Counted from the stretch's first letter, positions 55,166 through 63,902 are shown. The stretch: DNA of 64,000 bases from G963663365 sp963663365 (GCA_963663365.2 CAXXIH010000004.1:310001-374000), one strand, 5' to 3'. Notes: a model not told the origin generated them from the sequence alone. Made by a program: numbers and translations.

Positions 55166-56545
55166 ATGGGAGTCCAAACTGCATTACCAACATTTGAAGA
55201 GCCGAGGATTGCGGGCCGTAAAAGCCGCTTTCGTTCGGCCACATTTAGCGATACCGCGGTCGCCGCACGGCGGCCTGAAGATATTGGGCCTGTCGTTAAT
55301 ACCGAACGGTCGGGCACGCCAACCATCCGTGTCTATTTGCGTGAAATGGGTGTTCACCCGCTTTTAGATGGTGAAGAAGAGATACATATCTCCAAAGAGA
55401 TGGAAGCGGGCCGGAAAACCCTGCTAGATATCGTTTTGCGCACACCTTATGGGCAAGACCGCTTCCGTGAGATCTTTGACGCGATTCGCACCCGCGAATT
55501 GAATTACGAAAAACTGTTCGGTGCGCCTTTGGAAGAGGCGGAAGGTAAACCTTTGGATGAACGCAAGGCTGCTTACGAAGAGGCCATTCAGCCGTTCCGC
55601 AAGGTTATGAGCAGGATTATTAAGACCGATCCGGACAATCCCCGCGCTTCTACAAACCGCAAAAAACTGATCGAGATGCTTTTTGAGGCGGAATTCGACC
55701 CTACACGCATCGACAGTATCGCCGCCGATTTCCACGAAAAAGAACGAGAAGAAAAGCGTAACAACCGGCAACGCGCGCTGAGCGAAAACGCCAAGAATGT
55801 GGCAAAGGCTCAACGGCGGATTGAGACTGCGCGTACACGTATGGTCCAAGGCAATCTGCGTTTGGTTATCAGTGTTGCGCGCAGATACAGAAACCACGGT
55901 TTGGATCTTTTGGATCTGATACAAGAAGGCAATCTCGGCTTGCTGAAAGCGGTAGACCGTTTTGATTACAAAAAGGGCTGCAAATTCTCAACCTATGCAG
56001 TCTGGTGGATACGTCAGACTATTCGCCGGGCAATCACCTCTCAGGTGCGCCAGGTACGCCTGCCCGCCAACGTTGCAGAATTGCTGACCAGAATGCGCAC
56101 TGTTATCGACGAACTCCGTCAAGAGTTGCAGCGCGATCCGCTCGATGACGAAATCGCCGAGGTTCTCGAGGTTGATGCTGATTATGTGCGTCACTTGAAA
56201 CGAGTAAGCCAGTCGAGCGTTTCATTGGATGCTCCGGTGGGTACCGAAGGTGATGTAACTGTCGGCCAGCTGATAATGGACGACAGGGTAACAGAAGCCG
56301 ACAATGAAGCCGGTGTGGATATTCTTGCCAAGCGTTTCGAAGAAATTCTGCCAACGTTGAACGAACGCGAAGAAGCCATCTTACGTTTACGTTACGGGCT
56401 CCAGGACGGAAGGCCTTGGACTTTGGAAGAAGTCGCCGACAGGTTTGGCGTAACCCGGGAACGTATCCGGCAAATCGAGGTGCGTGCTCTGCGCAAAATG
56501 CGCCACCCACGGCGTACGCAACGTATCCGAGGCTATGTCGACTAA
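55166..56545 (+). CDS. rpoD: Primary-type sigma-70 factor
   Basis: The product is 460 residues. Region 1.2 (TIRVYLREMGVHPLLDGEEE), a ~90-residue non-conserved insertion, region 2 (VQGNLRLVISVARRYRN, LDLLDLIQEGNLGLLKAVDRF, KFSTYAVWWIRQTIRRAI), region 3 and region 4 (LTLNEREEAILRLRYGL, WTLEEVADRFGVTRERIRQIE) are complete. Only ~45 unrelated residues precede region 1.2, so a classical acidic region 1.1 is absent. It is the housekeeping-type factor or a close RpoS/SigB-like paralogue. AAAGGAA lies before the ATG. A hairpin terminator follows at 56578. Confidence 0.9.
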   Translation: MGVQTALPTFEEPRIAGRKSRFRSATFSDTAVAARRPEDIGPVVNTERSGTPTIRVYLREMGVHPLLDGEEEIHISKEMEAGRKTLLDIVLRTPYGQDRFREIFDAIRTRELNYEKLFGAPLEEAEGKPLDERKAAYEEAIQPFRKVMSRIIKTDPDNPRASTNRKKLIEMLFEAEFDPTRIDSIAADFHEKEREEKRNNRQRALSENAKNVAKAQRRIETARTRMVQGNLRLVISVARRYRNHGLDLLDLIQEGNLGLLKAVDRFDYKKGCKFSTYAVWWIRQTIRRAITSQVRQVRLPANVAELLTRMRTVIDELRQELQRDPLDDEIAEVLEVDADYVRHLKRVSQSSVSLDAPVGTEGDVTVGQLIMDDRVTEADNEAGVDILAKRFEEILPTLNEREEAILRLRYGLQDGRPWTLEEVADRFGVTRERIRQIEVRALRKMRHPRRTQRIRGYVD

Positions 56546-56577
56546 GTTATTTGTGCATCGATACGACGGTCGTTGAG

Positions 56578-56623
56578 AAGGTATTATCAGCAAGCGCCGT
56601 CTGTCGCTGAATAATACCTTTTT
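56578..56623 (+). terminator. Terminator after rpoD
   Basis: AAGGTATTATCAGC (56578-56591) pairs with GCTGAATAATACCTT (56606-56620) apart from one bulged base, and T-rich sequence follows. Confidence 0.8.
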
Positions 56624-56754
56624 GAAATTATACAGTTCTGCATGATCCTCCATTTTACCCGCAAACCAGGCTGAAGGGCACTCTTGCCTGTTATATTATC
56701 ATCACAGAATGTTTGAGTTTGTAGTGAATGCAGCAGGAGAATGGGGGCAGGCAG

Positions 56755-57348
56755 ATGCACAGCGGACGGAGTGGATTCACCCTAATCGAACTTCTTATTG
56801 TCGTGGCTATCATCGGCATTTTGGTGGCGATAGCGGTGCCAAATTTTCAAAATGCAAGGATGCGAGCGAAGATTTCTAGAGTGATAGCTGATTTTCAATC
56901 ACTCCGCAATGCATTGGAGATGTATCGGATTGATAATGAAGAATTCATTCATGGTTGGCATACGAGTTACCTGCAGTTTATCCATTTGACAACACCAATC
57001 GCCTATATTTCAACGATCCCTGTCGATGCATTTTGGGATGCTTCTCGGTCGATGAGTCCCTTGACCAAAAGTTATTCATATGCAGGATGTTGTATAAAAC
57101 CATATATGTATCATGATATAATTCTTTATCAAATACCCGGGAAACTGGAGAATTTTATGTTATTAAGTAGAGGACCTGATGCATGGCCATCTACAAACCA
57201 CACCTGGTACTATCCTCAGATCAAACATTTTGCCATGTATATGTCGTCGAATGGTTTGGTGAGTACTGGAGATATAATATTTGAAACCAATCCCAACTTA
57301 AATGTATTCCCATTGAGCGGCCCGGCTGTCGATCCGGATATCCCATAG
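56755..57348 (+). CDS. Prepilin-like protein (orphan pseudopilin B)
   Basis: The prepilin site is GRSG-FTLIELLIVVAIIGILV, followed by the usual NF.NARMRAKISRV helix. The mature part has HLTTPIAYISTIPVDAFWD and SSNGLVSTGDIIFETN, the two motifs shared by all three prepilins in the window. Two adjacent Cys (AGCC) are notable. The start is uncertain between 56728 and 56755. It is a little more AT-rich than its neighbours and lies alone, without a secretion apparatus. The shared motifs suggest one family specific to this lineage. Confidence 0.85.
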   Translation: MHSGRSGFTLIELLIVVAIIGILVAIAVPNFQNARMRAKISRVIADFQSLRNALEMYRIDNEEFIHGWHTSYLQFIHLTTPIAYISTIPVDAFWDASRSMSPLTKSYSYAGCCIKPYMYHDIILYQIPGKLENFMLLSRGPDAWPSTNHTWYYPQIKHFAMYMSSNGLVSTGDIIFETNPNLNVFPLSGPAVDPDIP

Positions 57349-57773
57349 TATTGGATAATTATGCTTGTGCATTATGGAAGCGAAAACAGCGAAAATCCTG
57401 TCGAATCAGAAATTTAAAATGAACAAATTTAGGAACAACACGGGTGGTGCAGATAAATTTTTATCTGTATGCGTCAGCGCAAGAGGCGGAATACGGCGCG
57501 CATAATAAAAAAATGATATCTCCATAGACACAAGAATCTAAATGGAAATAGTAAAAGCACCGTAGGTGCTTAAGCCTGAAGCCCAGGGCAAGCGTAGCGC
57601 CGCCCTGGGTTGGGAATCCCAAAACATCCGGCCCTGTAAAGGCCGCAGAAATAAAATAGGGACATTTCTTGCGCGCTTGGTGTGCGCGTTTGGGGGAGTC
57701 AGTGGATAGGGAAATACATTTGTACGTAAAGCATACAGCGGCTCGGGTGGAGCTTTCTACGAGACAACTAATA
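57349..57773. repeat. REP-like element: four consecutive hairpins in an intergenic region
   Basis: Within 57555-57645 four inverted repeats follow one another: AAGCAC/GTGCTT (57555-57571), CCCAGGGC/GCCCTGGG (57582-57589 with 57602-57609), TTGGG/CCCAA (57610-57622) and CGGCC/GGCCG (57629-57633 with 57641-57645). Such CCCAGGGC..GCCCTGGG units followed by a CCTGTAAAGG-type hairpin resemble short palindromic repeats seen between genes in PVC and related genomes. Only one copy occurs here. No gene was recognised in the rest of the gap. Confidence 0.6.
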
Positions 57774-58103
57774 TCAGGCCGCAACCACGCCCACTTTAGC
57801 ACGGCTACGGTTCCTTGGTTTCGGCTTAATGGTTATCTGTACGTCTTGGTCTAGAGCCTTGAGAAAGCCAAACAGAGCGTCCATGGAGAATCCGGAAATC
57901 TTCCCGCGCATTAAATCGGATACTCTCGGTTGTGTCACGCCGAAAAGTTGCGCCGCTTCTTTTTGAGTGAGGTGTTTCTTTTCGATTAACAGACTAATTT
58001 GGATGGCCATATCAGCTTTAGCCAGCATCTCTTCCGGATTCTTGAATCCCAGGTCCGCGTAGACGTTTCCGCTGCTTTTTGTGACTTTTTTTGACTCACT
58101 CAT
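57774..58103 (-). CDS. XRE/HigA-like antitoxin (HTH)
   Basis: The product is 109 residues. A cro/C1-type HTH is clear (LTQKEAAQLFGVTQPRVSDLMRGK), followed by a helix that ends in SMDALFGFLKALDQDVQITIKP and a basic tail. This type binds and neutralises Gp49/HigB-type toxins and represses the shared promoter. AAAGG lies 8 nt before the ATG. It is encoded 51 nt downstream of the toxin gene, the usual order for this class. Confidence 0.92.
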   Translation of the reverse strand: MSESKKVTKSSGNVYADLGFKNPEEMLAKADMAIQISLLIEKKHLTQKEAAQLFGVTQPRVSDLMRGKISGFSMDALFGFLKALDQDVQITIKPKPRNRSRAKVGVVAA

Positions 58104-58154
58104 CTTATTTGCCTTTATCTGTTCATTCGCCTGGATTTTGTGTGTCAGGCGTCG

Positions 58155-58487
58155 TTAGCGAATCGTTTTCAGATGCTCTTGTCGCGCCCATTCCAGACGA
58201 TTCTTGATCAGGTCCATCTCTTTCTTCGGTGTCTTACTCCCCCGTTTCGATTTTTTCTGGAAACAATGCAAGACATAGACACCACTGATAAATTTTACGG
58301 TGTACACAGCCCGGTACGTGTTTCCTTTTTGGGTCTCGAGTATTTCTAGCGTACCAGCTCCTCCAAATCCTCGAAGCGGTTTTGCGTCAAGATGCTTATA
58401 GCCGCGGCGTGCCATCTCCAAGGCTAGAGCAACAATCTGCTGGATGTCTTTTGGGAACTTTCGTAAATCCTTTTGTGAGCTTCCCAA
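58155..58487 (-). CDS. Gp49/RelE-like toxin of a type II toxin-antitoxin pair
   Basis: The product is 110 residues from TTG at 58487 and has the phage-Gp49/HigB signature: LGSSQKDLRKFPKDIQQ, PLRGFGGAGTLEILE and YRAVYTVKFISGVYVLHCFQKKSKRG. Family members usually start with M(N)KPL.(F/V)(L)GSS..DL. The in-frame codons just upstream of the TTG spell NKPLVY, so the true start is probably the ACG at 58508, which has AAAGGA 9 nt upstream and lies just downstream of a consensus promoter. RelE-fold toxins cleave mRNA at the ribosome. Confidence 0.9.
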   Translation of the reverse strand: MGSSQKDLRKFPKDIQQIVALALEMARRGYKHLDAKPLRGFGGAGTLEILETQKGNTYRAVYTVKFISGVYVLHCFQKKSKRGSKTPKKEMDLIKNRLEWARQEHLKTIR

Positions 58488-58537
58488 GTAGACGAGTGGC
58501 TTGTTCGTTGAATTGAGTCCTTTCTGACTTTCTCTGT

Positions 58538-58567
58538 ATAATATATAAAATATTGTATATTTGTCAA
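58538..58567 (-). promoter_or_regulatory. Promoter of the toxin-antitoxin operon
   Basis: On the minus strand TTGACA (58567-58562) is followed by an 18-bp AT-rich spacer and TATTAT (58543-58538), close to the sigma70 consensus. The predicted transcript start (~58531) leaves a 22-nt leader containing AAAGGA before the proposed ACG start of the toxin. Confidence 0.8.
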
Positions 58568-58663
58568 TAGGCTTTACCCGAATAAATCCGTCTGTGCTGA
58601 AATTTAAGGACTTGCGACGCGGCTTGTTGAAAGTGCGGACAGGGCTATTTGGAGGGTATGACT

Positions 58664-58795
58664 ATGCTCTTCGACATCCTGAGATGCCTTTGGTGTGCCG
58701 CCGCCTGTATATGCAAAATCATGGGATATAGCCTGTCGTTTGCATTGGCACTAATCAGCCGCATCCCTACTCAAGCCCGCGGTTGCTGGCCATGA
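58664..58795 (+). CDS. Possible very small Cys-rich hydrophobic protein
   Basis: A 43-codon frame with GGAGG 8 nt upstream of ATG at 58664 (ATG at 58658 is also in frame). The product is hydrophobic with five Cys (CLWCAAACIC region and one near the end). It overlaps the last 29 bp of the convergent prepilin gene. No family was recognised and it may be spurious. Confidence 0.25.
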   Translation: MLFDILRCLWCAAACICKIMGYSLSFALALISRIPTQARGCWP

Positions 58796-59342
58796 AATCG
58801 CCGTTGGATATCAATCCATTGCTTGAGGAGTAGGAATACTTCCCGGTTTTTGCTCCCAAATCCTCATAATACCCGAGCCAGGTTTCTTTTTTATCGGGAC
58901 CAACGGAACGGATGACATATCCCATACCATATCTCAGCATGACTTCATTGGTCGTCCGCCCGGTGCCTGCGCCCCAATATTCAAAATAACGTTCATTTTT
59001 ACCCCGAAGGATATTGCTTGCTTCAAACCGCTTCGGAATCCAGATATCCAGCGGGATCGAACCCAGATAGGCTATCGGAGTAGTCAGTTGTTTGTAGGTG
59101 TCTATTTCCGAACCGGAACTTGAGCTGCCAATCCCATCAAAATCCGGAATATAGGAATTGTGATCGAGCCTGTATTGCTCCAACACATTCACCAGAGTCC
59201 GCAGGTCTGTCCAGGTTTTGGATATTTTCGCCCGGACCTGAGCGTTTAGAAAATTCGGAACGGCAATGGCCGCGAGGATGCCGATAATGGCAACAACAAT
59301 CAGCAATTCGATTAATGTGAATCCTGCCAGTTTTTTATTCAT
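58767..59342 (-). CDS. Prepilin-like protein (orphan pseudopilin C)
   Basis: The N terminus MNKKLAG-FTLIELLIVVAIIGILAA is a canonical prepilin signal with Gly before the cleavage. The mature part has QLTTPIAYLGSIPLDIW and SSNGLISNGDFMASN, matching the other two prepilins here. The middle is less conserved and the length (about 190 residues) is similar to prepilin B. ATG at 59342 gives a 7-residue leader; an upstream start at 59387 would give an implausible long leader. It has no secretion-system neighbours. Confidence 0.87.
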   Translation of the reverse strand: MNKKLAGFTLIELLIVVAIIGILAAIAVPNFLNAQVRAKISKTWTDLRTLVNVLEQYRLDHNSYIPDFDGIGSSSSGSEIDTYKQLTTPIAYLGSIPLDIWIPKRFEASNILRGKNERYFEYWGAGTGRTTNEVMLRYGMGYVIRSVGPDKKETWLGYYEDLGAKTGKYSYSSSNGLISNGDFMASNRGLE

Positions 59343-59387
59343 CGCTACACCAGCTGTCATGAAAATATAGACCATTTGCGGAACCAT

Positions 59388-59834
59388 TTATAGCACGAAT
59401 CGTGCGGATCATGCAGAAGAACCTAAATTAATCCGTTTATTTTAGCCGTCTAATATTTGCCTACCTCATCCCCCGCCATCGTTTCTCTATCGATGAGGTT
59501 CGGTCTATGCAAATGAAATATCAGAGTTGCGGCGAATATGTTTCTCTAAAATCCTGCAAACGCATGACTGTGGACATAAAGCGGTGAAATCAGCCCGGTA
59601 ATGGGGGATTCCCGGCCCGGCTTCCAGTCAGTTTCAAATACAGACAACAAGTGATGCGGAACGTTGGCCCCTCCACCATGCTTTCGGCCGTAGCAGCGGC
59701 TATAACCCATAGCGTCCTAATCTATTGACACAAATAAACGTACGCAGTTCCATTCCTTGGATATGATTCCGCACTCCTGATCTTCATGCTGTGTTACACT
59801 AGGAATGAACTGTGAGACATGGAGGTAGTGGCCA
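59388..59834. other. Intergenic region, nothing recognised
   Basis: About 450 bp between the divergent prepilin C and small membrane-protein genes. No convincing coding frame, RNA gene or strong hairpin was seen; it should hold both promoters. Confidence 0.5.
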
Positions 59835-60020
59835 ATGAATGAAGATACAATCCTCAACGAACAAGAGAATCCCAGCGAAACCGCAGAGCCCCCCCGCAGA
59901 AAGCCCTTGCTCATTATTGTCTTTTCAATTTTCGTGTTACTTGTGGTCTCATTCGTGATCTTCCCGCCGCTATGGGCCTTTTTTATCTTGCTTTTCCGTG
60001 GCAGCGTCGGCGCTTGGTGA
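59835..60020 (+). CDS. Small single-pass membrane protein
   Basis: The product is 61 residues: ~22 acidic/Pro-rich cytoplasmic residues, RRK, then a long hydrophobic helix (about residues 25-55) with a Pro-Pro kink. GGAGG lies 9-10 nt before the ATG, so translation is plausible. No family was recognised. It precedes the TPR gene by ~190 bp on the same strand. Confidence 0.6.
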   Translation: MNEDTILNEQENPSETAEPPRRKPLLIIVFSIFVLLVVSFVIFPPLWAFFILLFRGSVGAW

Positions 60021-60209
60021 GCCGTAAATTCTATTGATACATTAATAAATCCTGCGGGAGGCAGACCGGCCACTCGCGGCTTATGCGGCATTTGACACGG
60101 CAAATGCGTAACACTTTTATGGGTTGCCGGAATCGGGTGTACTACAATACTTATTGGATTTGATGCTGTCGCAAGACACGTAAACAAATCTCTACAAACC
60201 GAGGTCAAG

Positions 60210-60749
60210 ATGGCAAGTTTGGAAGAAGCAAAAAGTCTCGCCGGATCTGGTGAGTTTCAAGAAGCCCTGAATACCGCACTCTCGGTTCTTCAAGAGAGCC
60301 ATGATGCGCCGAATTCCCAAAAGGCCGACATATTGGTCTTTCTGGGAGCCTGCTACATGACAATGGAGCAGCAACCGGAGGCGCGGTTCTGTTACCAAAT
60401 GGCGCAAAAGGAACGGCCCGATCATCCGAAATTGGCGATTGCCTTGGGCGGTTTGCAGGGCGTCACGCCTAAGGCCCCTTTGGCTTTGCGTGACATCTAC
60501 AAGGATGAGGCAAAAGAAGCCGTAGCCATGGCTGCAATTGGAGCCAGTGTAAGCACACCGGCTGCGGAAGAGAGCGGAAGCGGCGACTTCGCTTCTTCAA
60601 CAACAAGCGATGATGTTTGGGCCAAGGCATTTCCCGACAAACCCGATGATTCCCGGGGCGGGTTTCTTAAATTCGTGCTCATTTTGATTGTCTTTGCGGC
60701 AATAGCGTGGATCATTTATGTAACCGTCTTTGAGGGAACTCCACAGTAA
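60210..60749 (+). CDS. Tail-anchored TPR-like protein
   Basis: The product is 179 residues. Residues 1-80 form about two TPR-like helical pairs (EAKSLAGSGEFQEALNTALSVL, ILVFLGACYMTMEQQPEARFCYQMA). A low-complexity Ala/Ser linker follows, and the C terminus is one membrane helix (FLKFVLILIVFAAIAWIIYVTVF), so it is probably anchored in the inner membrane facing the cytoplasm. TPRs mediate protein contacts; the partner is unknown. GAGG lies 5-6 nt before the ATG. Confidence 0.75.
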   Translation: MASLEEAKSLAGSGEFQEALNTALSVLQESHDAPNSQKADILVFLGACYMTMEQQPEARFCYQMAQKERPDHPKLAIALGGLQGVTPKAPLALRDIYKDEAKEAVAMAAIGASVSTPAAEESGSGDFASSTTSDDVWAKAFPDKPDDSRGGFLKFVLILIVFAAIAWIIYVTVFEGTPQ

Positions 60750-60792
60750 GACTTCAAAGAACACGCACCTTTGAATTTCAAAAATGCAAACA

Positions 60793-60820
60793 ACAACGCC
60801 CGGTTTTGGCCGGGCGTTGT
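60793..60820. terminator. Bidirectional terminator
   Basis: ACAACGCCCGG (60793-60803) and CCGGGCGTTGT (60810-60820) form an 11-bp perfect stem with a 6-nt loop between convergent genes; T-rich sequence follows it in the minus direction. Confidence 0.85.
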
Positions 60821-60857
60821 GCATGAACTCAAGAATGGCCGTAGAACACAGTCACAA

Positions 60858-63800
60858 TCACTCAAACCAAAGATACCCATATGACCGAGGATGGGAGATT
60901 GTGTCTCCAGCCAAAGACCAAGCCTGAATTTGCGGCGGAGAAACGGTCGCGGCACTTCGGGAAAGGTTCAATCCCCATACTGTGCCTTGTTGAGGTCTCT
61001 CAGCCTCAATCGACTTGTAGGGAATGGCAAACTCCGCTGTCCAACCATTACCGCTACGTCCGGTTGCTCGCTGCCATGGGGCATCCCAAAATCGCAAATT
61101 GTATTCGCGGCGCGCATTGGCAGTATCGTTCTTTTCAAATCCCGTATAGCGGCCTTGAGCATCAAGGCTGCCATCACCGGGATTATTCGCAAACTCATAA
61201 AACGAATCGTAGGTGCGTTTCGGCGATAACCAGACAGTGACAGAATCATCTTTATCAAGTGTCCGGTCACTGCCTGATTGCGTAGCCTGCAATTTCTGAA
61301 GTTCCGGTTCGCCGCACTCAAAACCGAAATAGAGAGCATCGGTTCCGGCCACGATCATAACCCGTGTGCTTCTGCCGGAGTCCGGTTCCCCATTTCCGAA
61401 CAGGTGCAGATTCTCAATAACAGGAGACTGTTGCCAAATAGGATCATCCAGTTCACCATCAATGACAGGTGCATCCGTGTAAGTCGGAACGGTTATACTC
61501 GGCAATCCATCGGGCTTTTGATGCTGCGCAATCGCCAACTCGGCCGCCGCAGTTTTGGTCCATGGGGATTCTTCCGATCCTATTTCAATCGCTGTCTTCA
61601 GCCATTGTTCTTTCTCAGCAGGATTGGATTTTTCCGCAACACGGAAAAGCACATAGGCAAGGTCGCAGCATTCCATATGATCAGCGCGTGAGCGGAGAAA
61701 TGCTTGGGCATCTTCGTGACTTTTCTGCTGTATCATTTCAATGGCGGTAATCAATGTTTCGTTACTGCGTTCTCCTTCCAGCGCGGATTCGATAGCATTA
61801 AAAGCCTCTTCTGTTTTCCCTTGCTGAAAGAGGAGCTGTGCAATTGTTGTCTGTGCGTCGGCTTTTTGCTCAGGGATGTATCTCGAAGCCAAAGAGAGCA
61901 GATACATGGAGATATCGTTGGCAAATGGAACATCCTTGTTTTTCGATAAGTCGCGGGCAAACGGCACGAGGTACTTATCAGCGAAAAACGAGCATTTACC
62001 GCGCGAACGAACATCAAGCACCGTCGGACGCGGAAGATCGCGCATCGTCATCAACCCGGATACCAGAAGACCGCCATCGACCGTTTCGACGCGGCCGCCT
62101 TCCGCCCGATAGACACTCAAGATTTGAAATAATTGACTTAGACGGCCAACTCCCGTTTTAACCAAAGTAATGATTTCTTCCGGATATTGTTTGCCGGTCG
62201 AATGTGCATGTTCCAAACTCTGCGCCATTCCAGCCAAACCACCGATAGCCTGAATCCGTTCCAAACTTTCTTTTGCATCAAGAAACGAGCGGGCAAGGTT
62301 GTTATAGCTAATTGCACGAGCATTCTTATAGTCATAGATGGATTCTAAAGACTCATAGTTTCCGGTTTCAGTCAGGTTAGTCCCCTCGTCATTGCGCACA
62401 TCAAGCAGTTCCATGAAATAGTCCTGCGAACTTGCGGCAACCAAATACCCTTCGGTAATCCCGAGTGTGGGAGAATAAGGCACGCCCGGCACAGGGATCT
62501 CATAGCTGATTAATTCAACATCCCGGTAGCTGGAGACGACAGGCGGATACTTGAGTTTGAAATGGTCTTGGAGAATAACAACCAGACGATCAATGAAATC
62601 TTTGGCTAAATCTTCATCTTTTAAAGATAGAAAGACCGCCATATGTTTGACCGGAATAATCGCATCGCGTGAAGGAGCGCTCTGAATCACGGCCACCTCA
62701 TCTCCCAGCCAAGGCAGAATATCACCCTCAACAGATAATCCGATTTGCGTCTCGATTTCGGCAATAGGCTTACGAAGCGCCTCGGGTTCTATACCCGGAA
62801 TCGATTCACTGATACTGAGAAATGTTTTCCATGCATTTTCGACTGAGACGATGTTGCCATGTGAAAAAGTCTGGGTACGCCGCGGCACATATTTTAATGG
62901 AATTGGTTTGAGGGGCTCGCCCGCAAGCATCTCCCCATAGGGATATTGAATGGCATTCTCGGCAAAAGCGATGTAATGCTCAACTGCACGGCCATCTTTA
63001 GTCCAACGCGCCACGGAACCCGATCCCGCAATGCCCTCCAAATACGGGCGGAGATTCTTTAAGCCGTCTTTTATGCTCTGTGCTTGTTCCGGCTTCATCT
63101 CCATCCCCACCCCTTTTGCGATTTGGTCAATCGCATCTTCAAGAACGGCATTAATACGTTCCATGTTCACATACGAAAGCCGGTCGTGATCTTTGGGTAA
63201 GTGTGAAAAGACACGCTTATAAACATCCGTTTCGTTCAATTGAGGCGCATCGAACTTCACAACATCGATAACCCTCTCAATTGTCCCGGCGCTCGTACTG
63301 AAAAGAAATACGTCATCCAAACAAGCGGTAGCTGCATACGTTCCGGGCAAACGAAGATCGGCAATATAAAGAGACGTAACAGGCACATCTTCATAGAAAC
63401 CTGCATTGAGTTCGACAGAAAGCCCCATCCCCCCCAACTTTTCAAGGCTTTGAATTAGAGTATCCTCGAGTTTTTTGGGCTCTTTCGATTTTGCCATATA
63501 GAGAACAGTCGGAAATCCGGCTCCCTCCGAAAACGTCGGCAAAAATACGGCCACGGCCGCACTATCTCCCGCCATTGTCTCCCAGAATCCGGATTTTTCC
63601 TCGTCTCCGCCTAACCAACCCATTCGCTTCAATTCTTCATGAGCGATACGCCATTCAAGGATATCGTCCATCGACTCAAACCAGGCTTTAAGACTGCTTT
63701 TAAAATTCGGATACTCCGGCTTTTCACCCGGATTCCCAACTCTTTGGTGGCTCACAAAAAAGATGGCTTCTTGTGGCACTAACGTAGTGAGGTCATCATT

Positions 63801-63902
63801 GCCGGCGGCCCACACGCCGGGTGCGGCCCAGCAGAAAGAGAACACGACAACCGCCGGTCCCGCCCACAGAGTATTTAACTTTCTCTTCTGTAACACTTTC
63901 AT
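60858..63902 (-). CDS. Large secreted protein: DUF3352-like, TPR-like and C-terminal CBM9-like domains
   Basis: A signal peptide (VVVFSFCWAAPGVWA-AG) opens a ~1014-residue protein. Residues ~20-640 resemble DUF3352-type proteins: LTTLVPQEAIFFVSHQR, then alternating helices and strands (DVFLFSTSAGTIERVIDVV, GDEVAVIQSAPS, DLAKDFIDRL). A helical stretch ~690-800 has TPR-like pairs. Residues ~815-1014 form a CBM9-like beta-sandwich with APVIDGELDDPIWQQSPVIEN, DALYFGFECGEPEL and ending in SYGYLWFE. Such C-domains bind sugar ends on the outer cell surface or in the periplasm. ATG at 63902 has GGAG upstream. Confidence 0.7.
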   Translation of the reverse strand: MKVLQKRKLNTLWAGPAVVVFSFCWAAPGVWAAGNDDLTTLVPQEAIFFVSHQRVGNPGEKPEYPNFKSSLKAWFESMDDILEWRIAHEELKRMGWLGGDEEKSGFWETMAGDSAAVAVFLPTFSEGAGFPTVLYMAKSKEPKKLEDTLIQSLEKLGGMGLSVELNAGFYEDVPVTSLYIADLRLPGTYAATACLDDVFLFSTSAGTIERVIDVVKFDAPQLNETDVYKRVFSHLPKDHDRLSYVNMERINAVLEDAIDQIAKGVGMEMKPEQAQSIKDGLKNLRPYLEGIAGSGSVARWTKDGRAVEHYIAFAENAIQYPYGEMLAGEPLKPIPLKYVPRRTQTFSHGNIVSVENAWKTFLSISESIPGIEPEALRKPIAEIETQIGLSVEGDILPWLGDEVAVIQSAPSRDAIIPVKHMAVFLSLKDEDLAKDFIDRLVVILQDHFKLKYPPVVSSYRDVELISYEIPVPGVPYSPTLGITEGYLVAASSQDYFMELLDVRNDEGTNLTETGNYESLESIYDYKNARAISYNNLARSFLDAKESLERIQAIGGLAGMAQSLEHAHSTGKQYPEEIITLVKTGVGRLSQLFQILSVYRAEGGRVETVDGGLLVSGLMTMRDLPRPTVLDVRSRGKCSFFADKYLVPFARDLSKNKDVPFANDISMYLLSLASRYIPEQKADAQTTIAQLLFQQGKTEEAFNAIESALEGERSNETLITAIEMIQQKSHEDAQAFLRSRADHMECCDLAYVLFRVAEKSNPAEKEQWLKTAIEIGSEESPWTKTAAAELAIAQHQKPDGLPSITVPTYTDAPVIDGELDDPIWQQSPVIENLHLFGNGEPDSGRSTRVMIVAGTDALYFGFECGEPELQKLQATQSGSDRTLDKDDSVTVWLSPKRTYDSFYEFANNPGDGSLDAQGRYTGFEKNDTANARREYNLRFWDAPWQRATGRSGNGWTAEFAIPYKSIEAERPQQGTVWGLNLSRSAATVSPPQIQAWSLAGDTISHPRSYGYLWFE

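Noticed and set aside
58501..58570. AT-rich stretch considered as an attachment site or replication origin
   Set aside because: It is fully explained as the promoter of the toxin-antitoxin operon; no repeats flank it.
59717..60208. 163-codon minus-strand frame across 59.7-60.2 kb
   Set aside because: Antisense to the small membrane protein that has GGAGG; the frame has no initiation signal.
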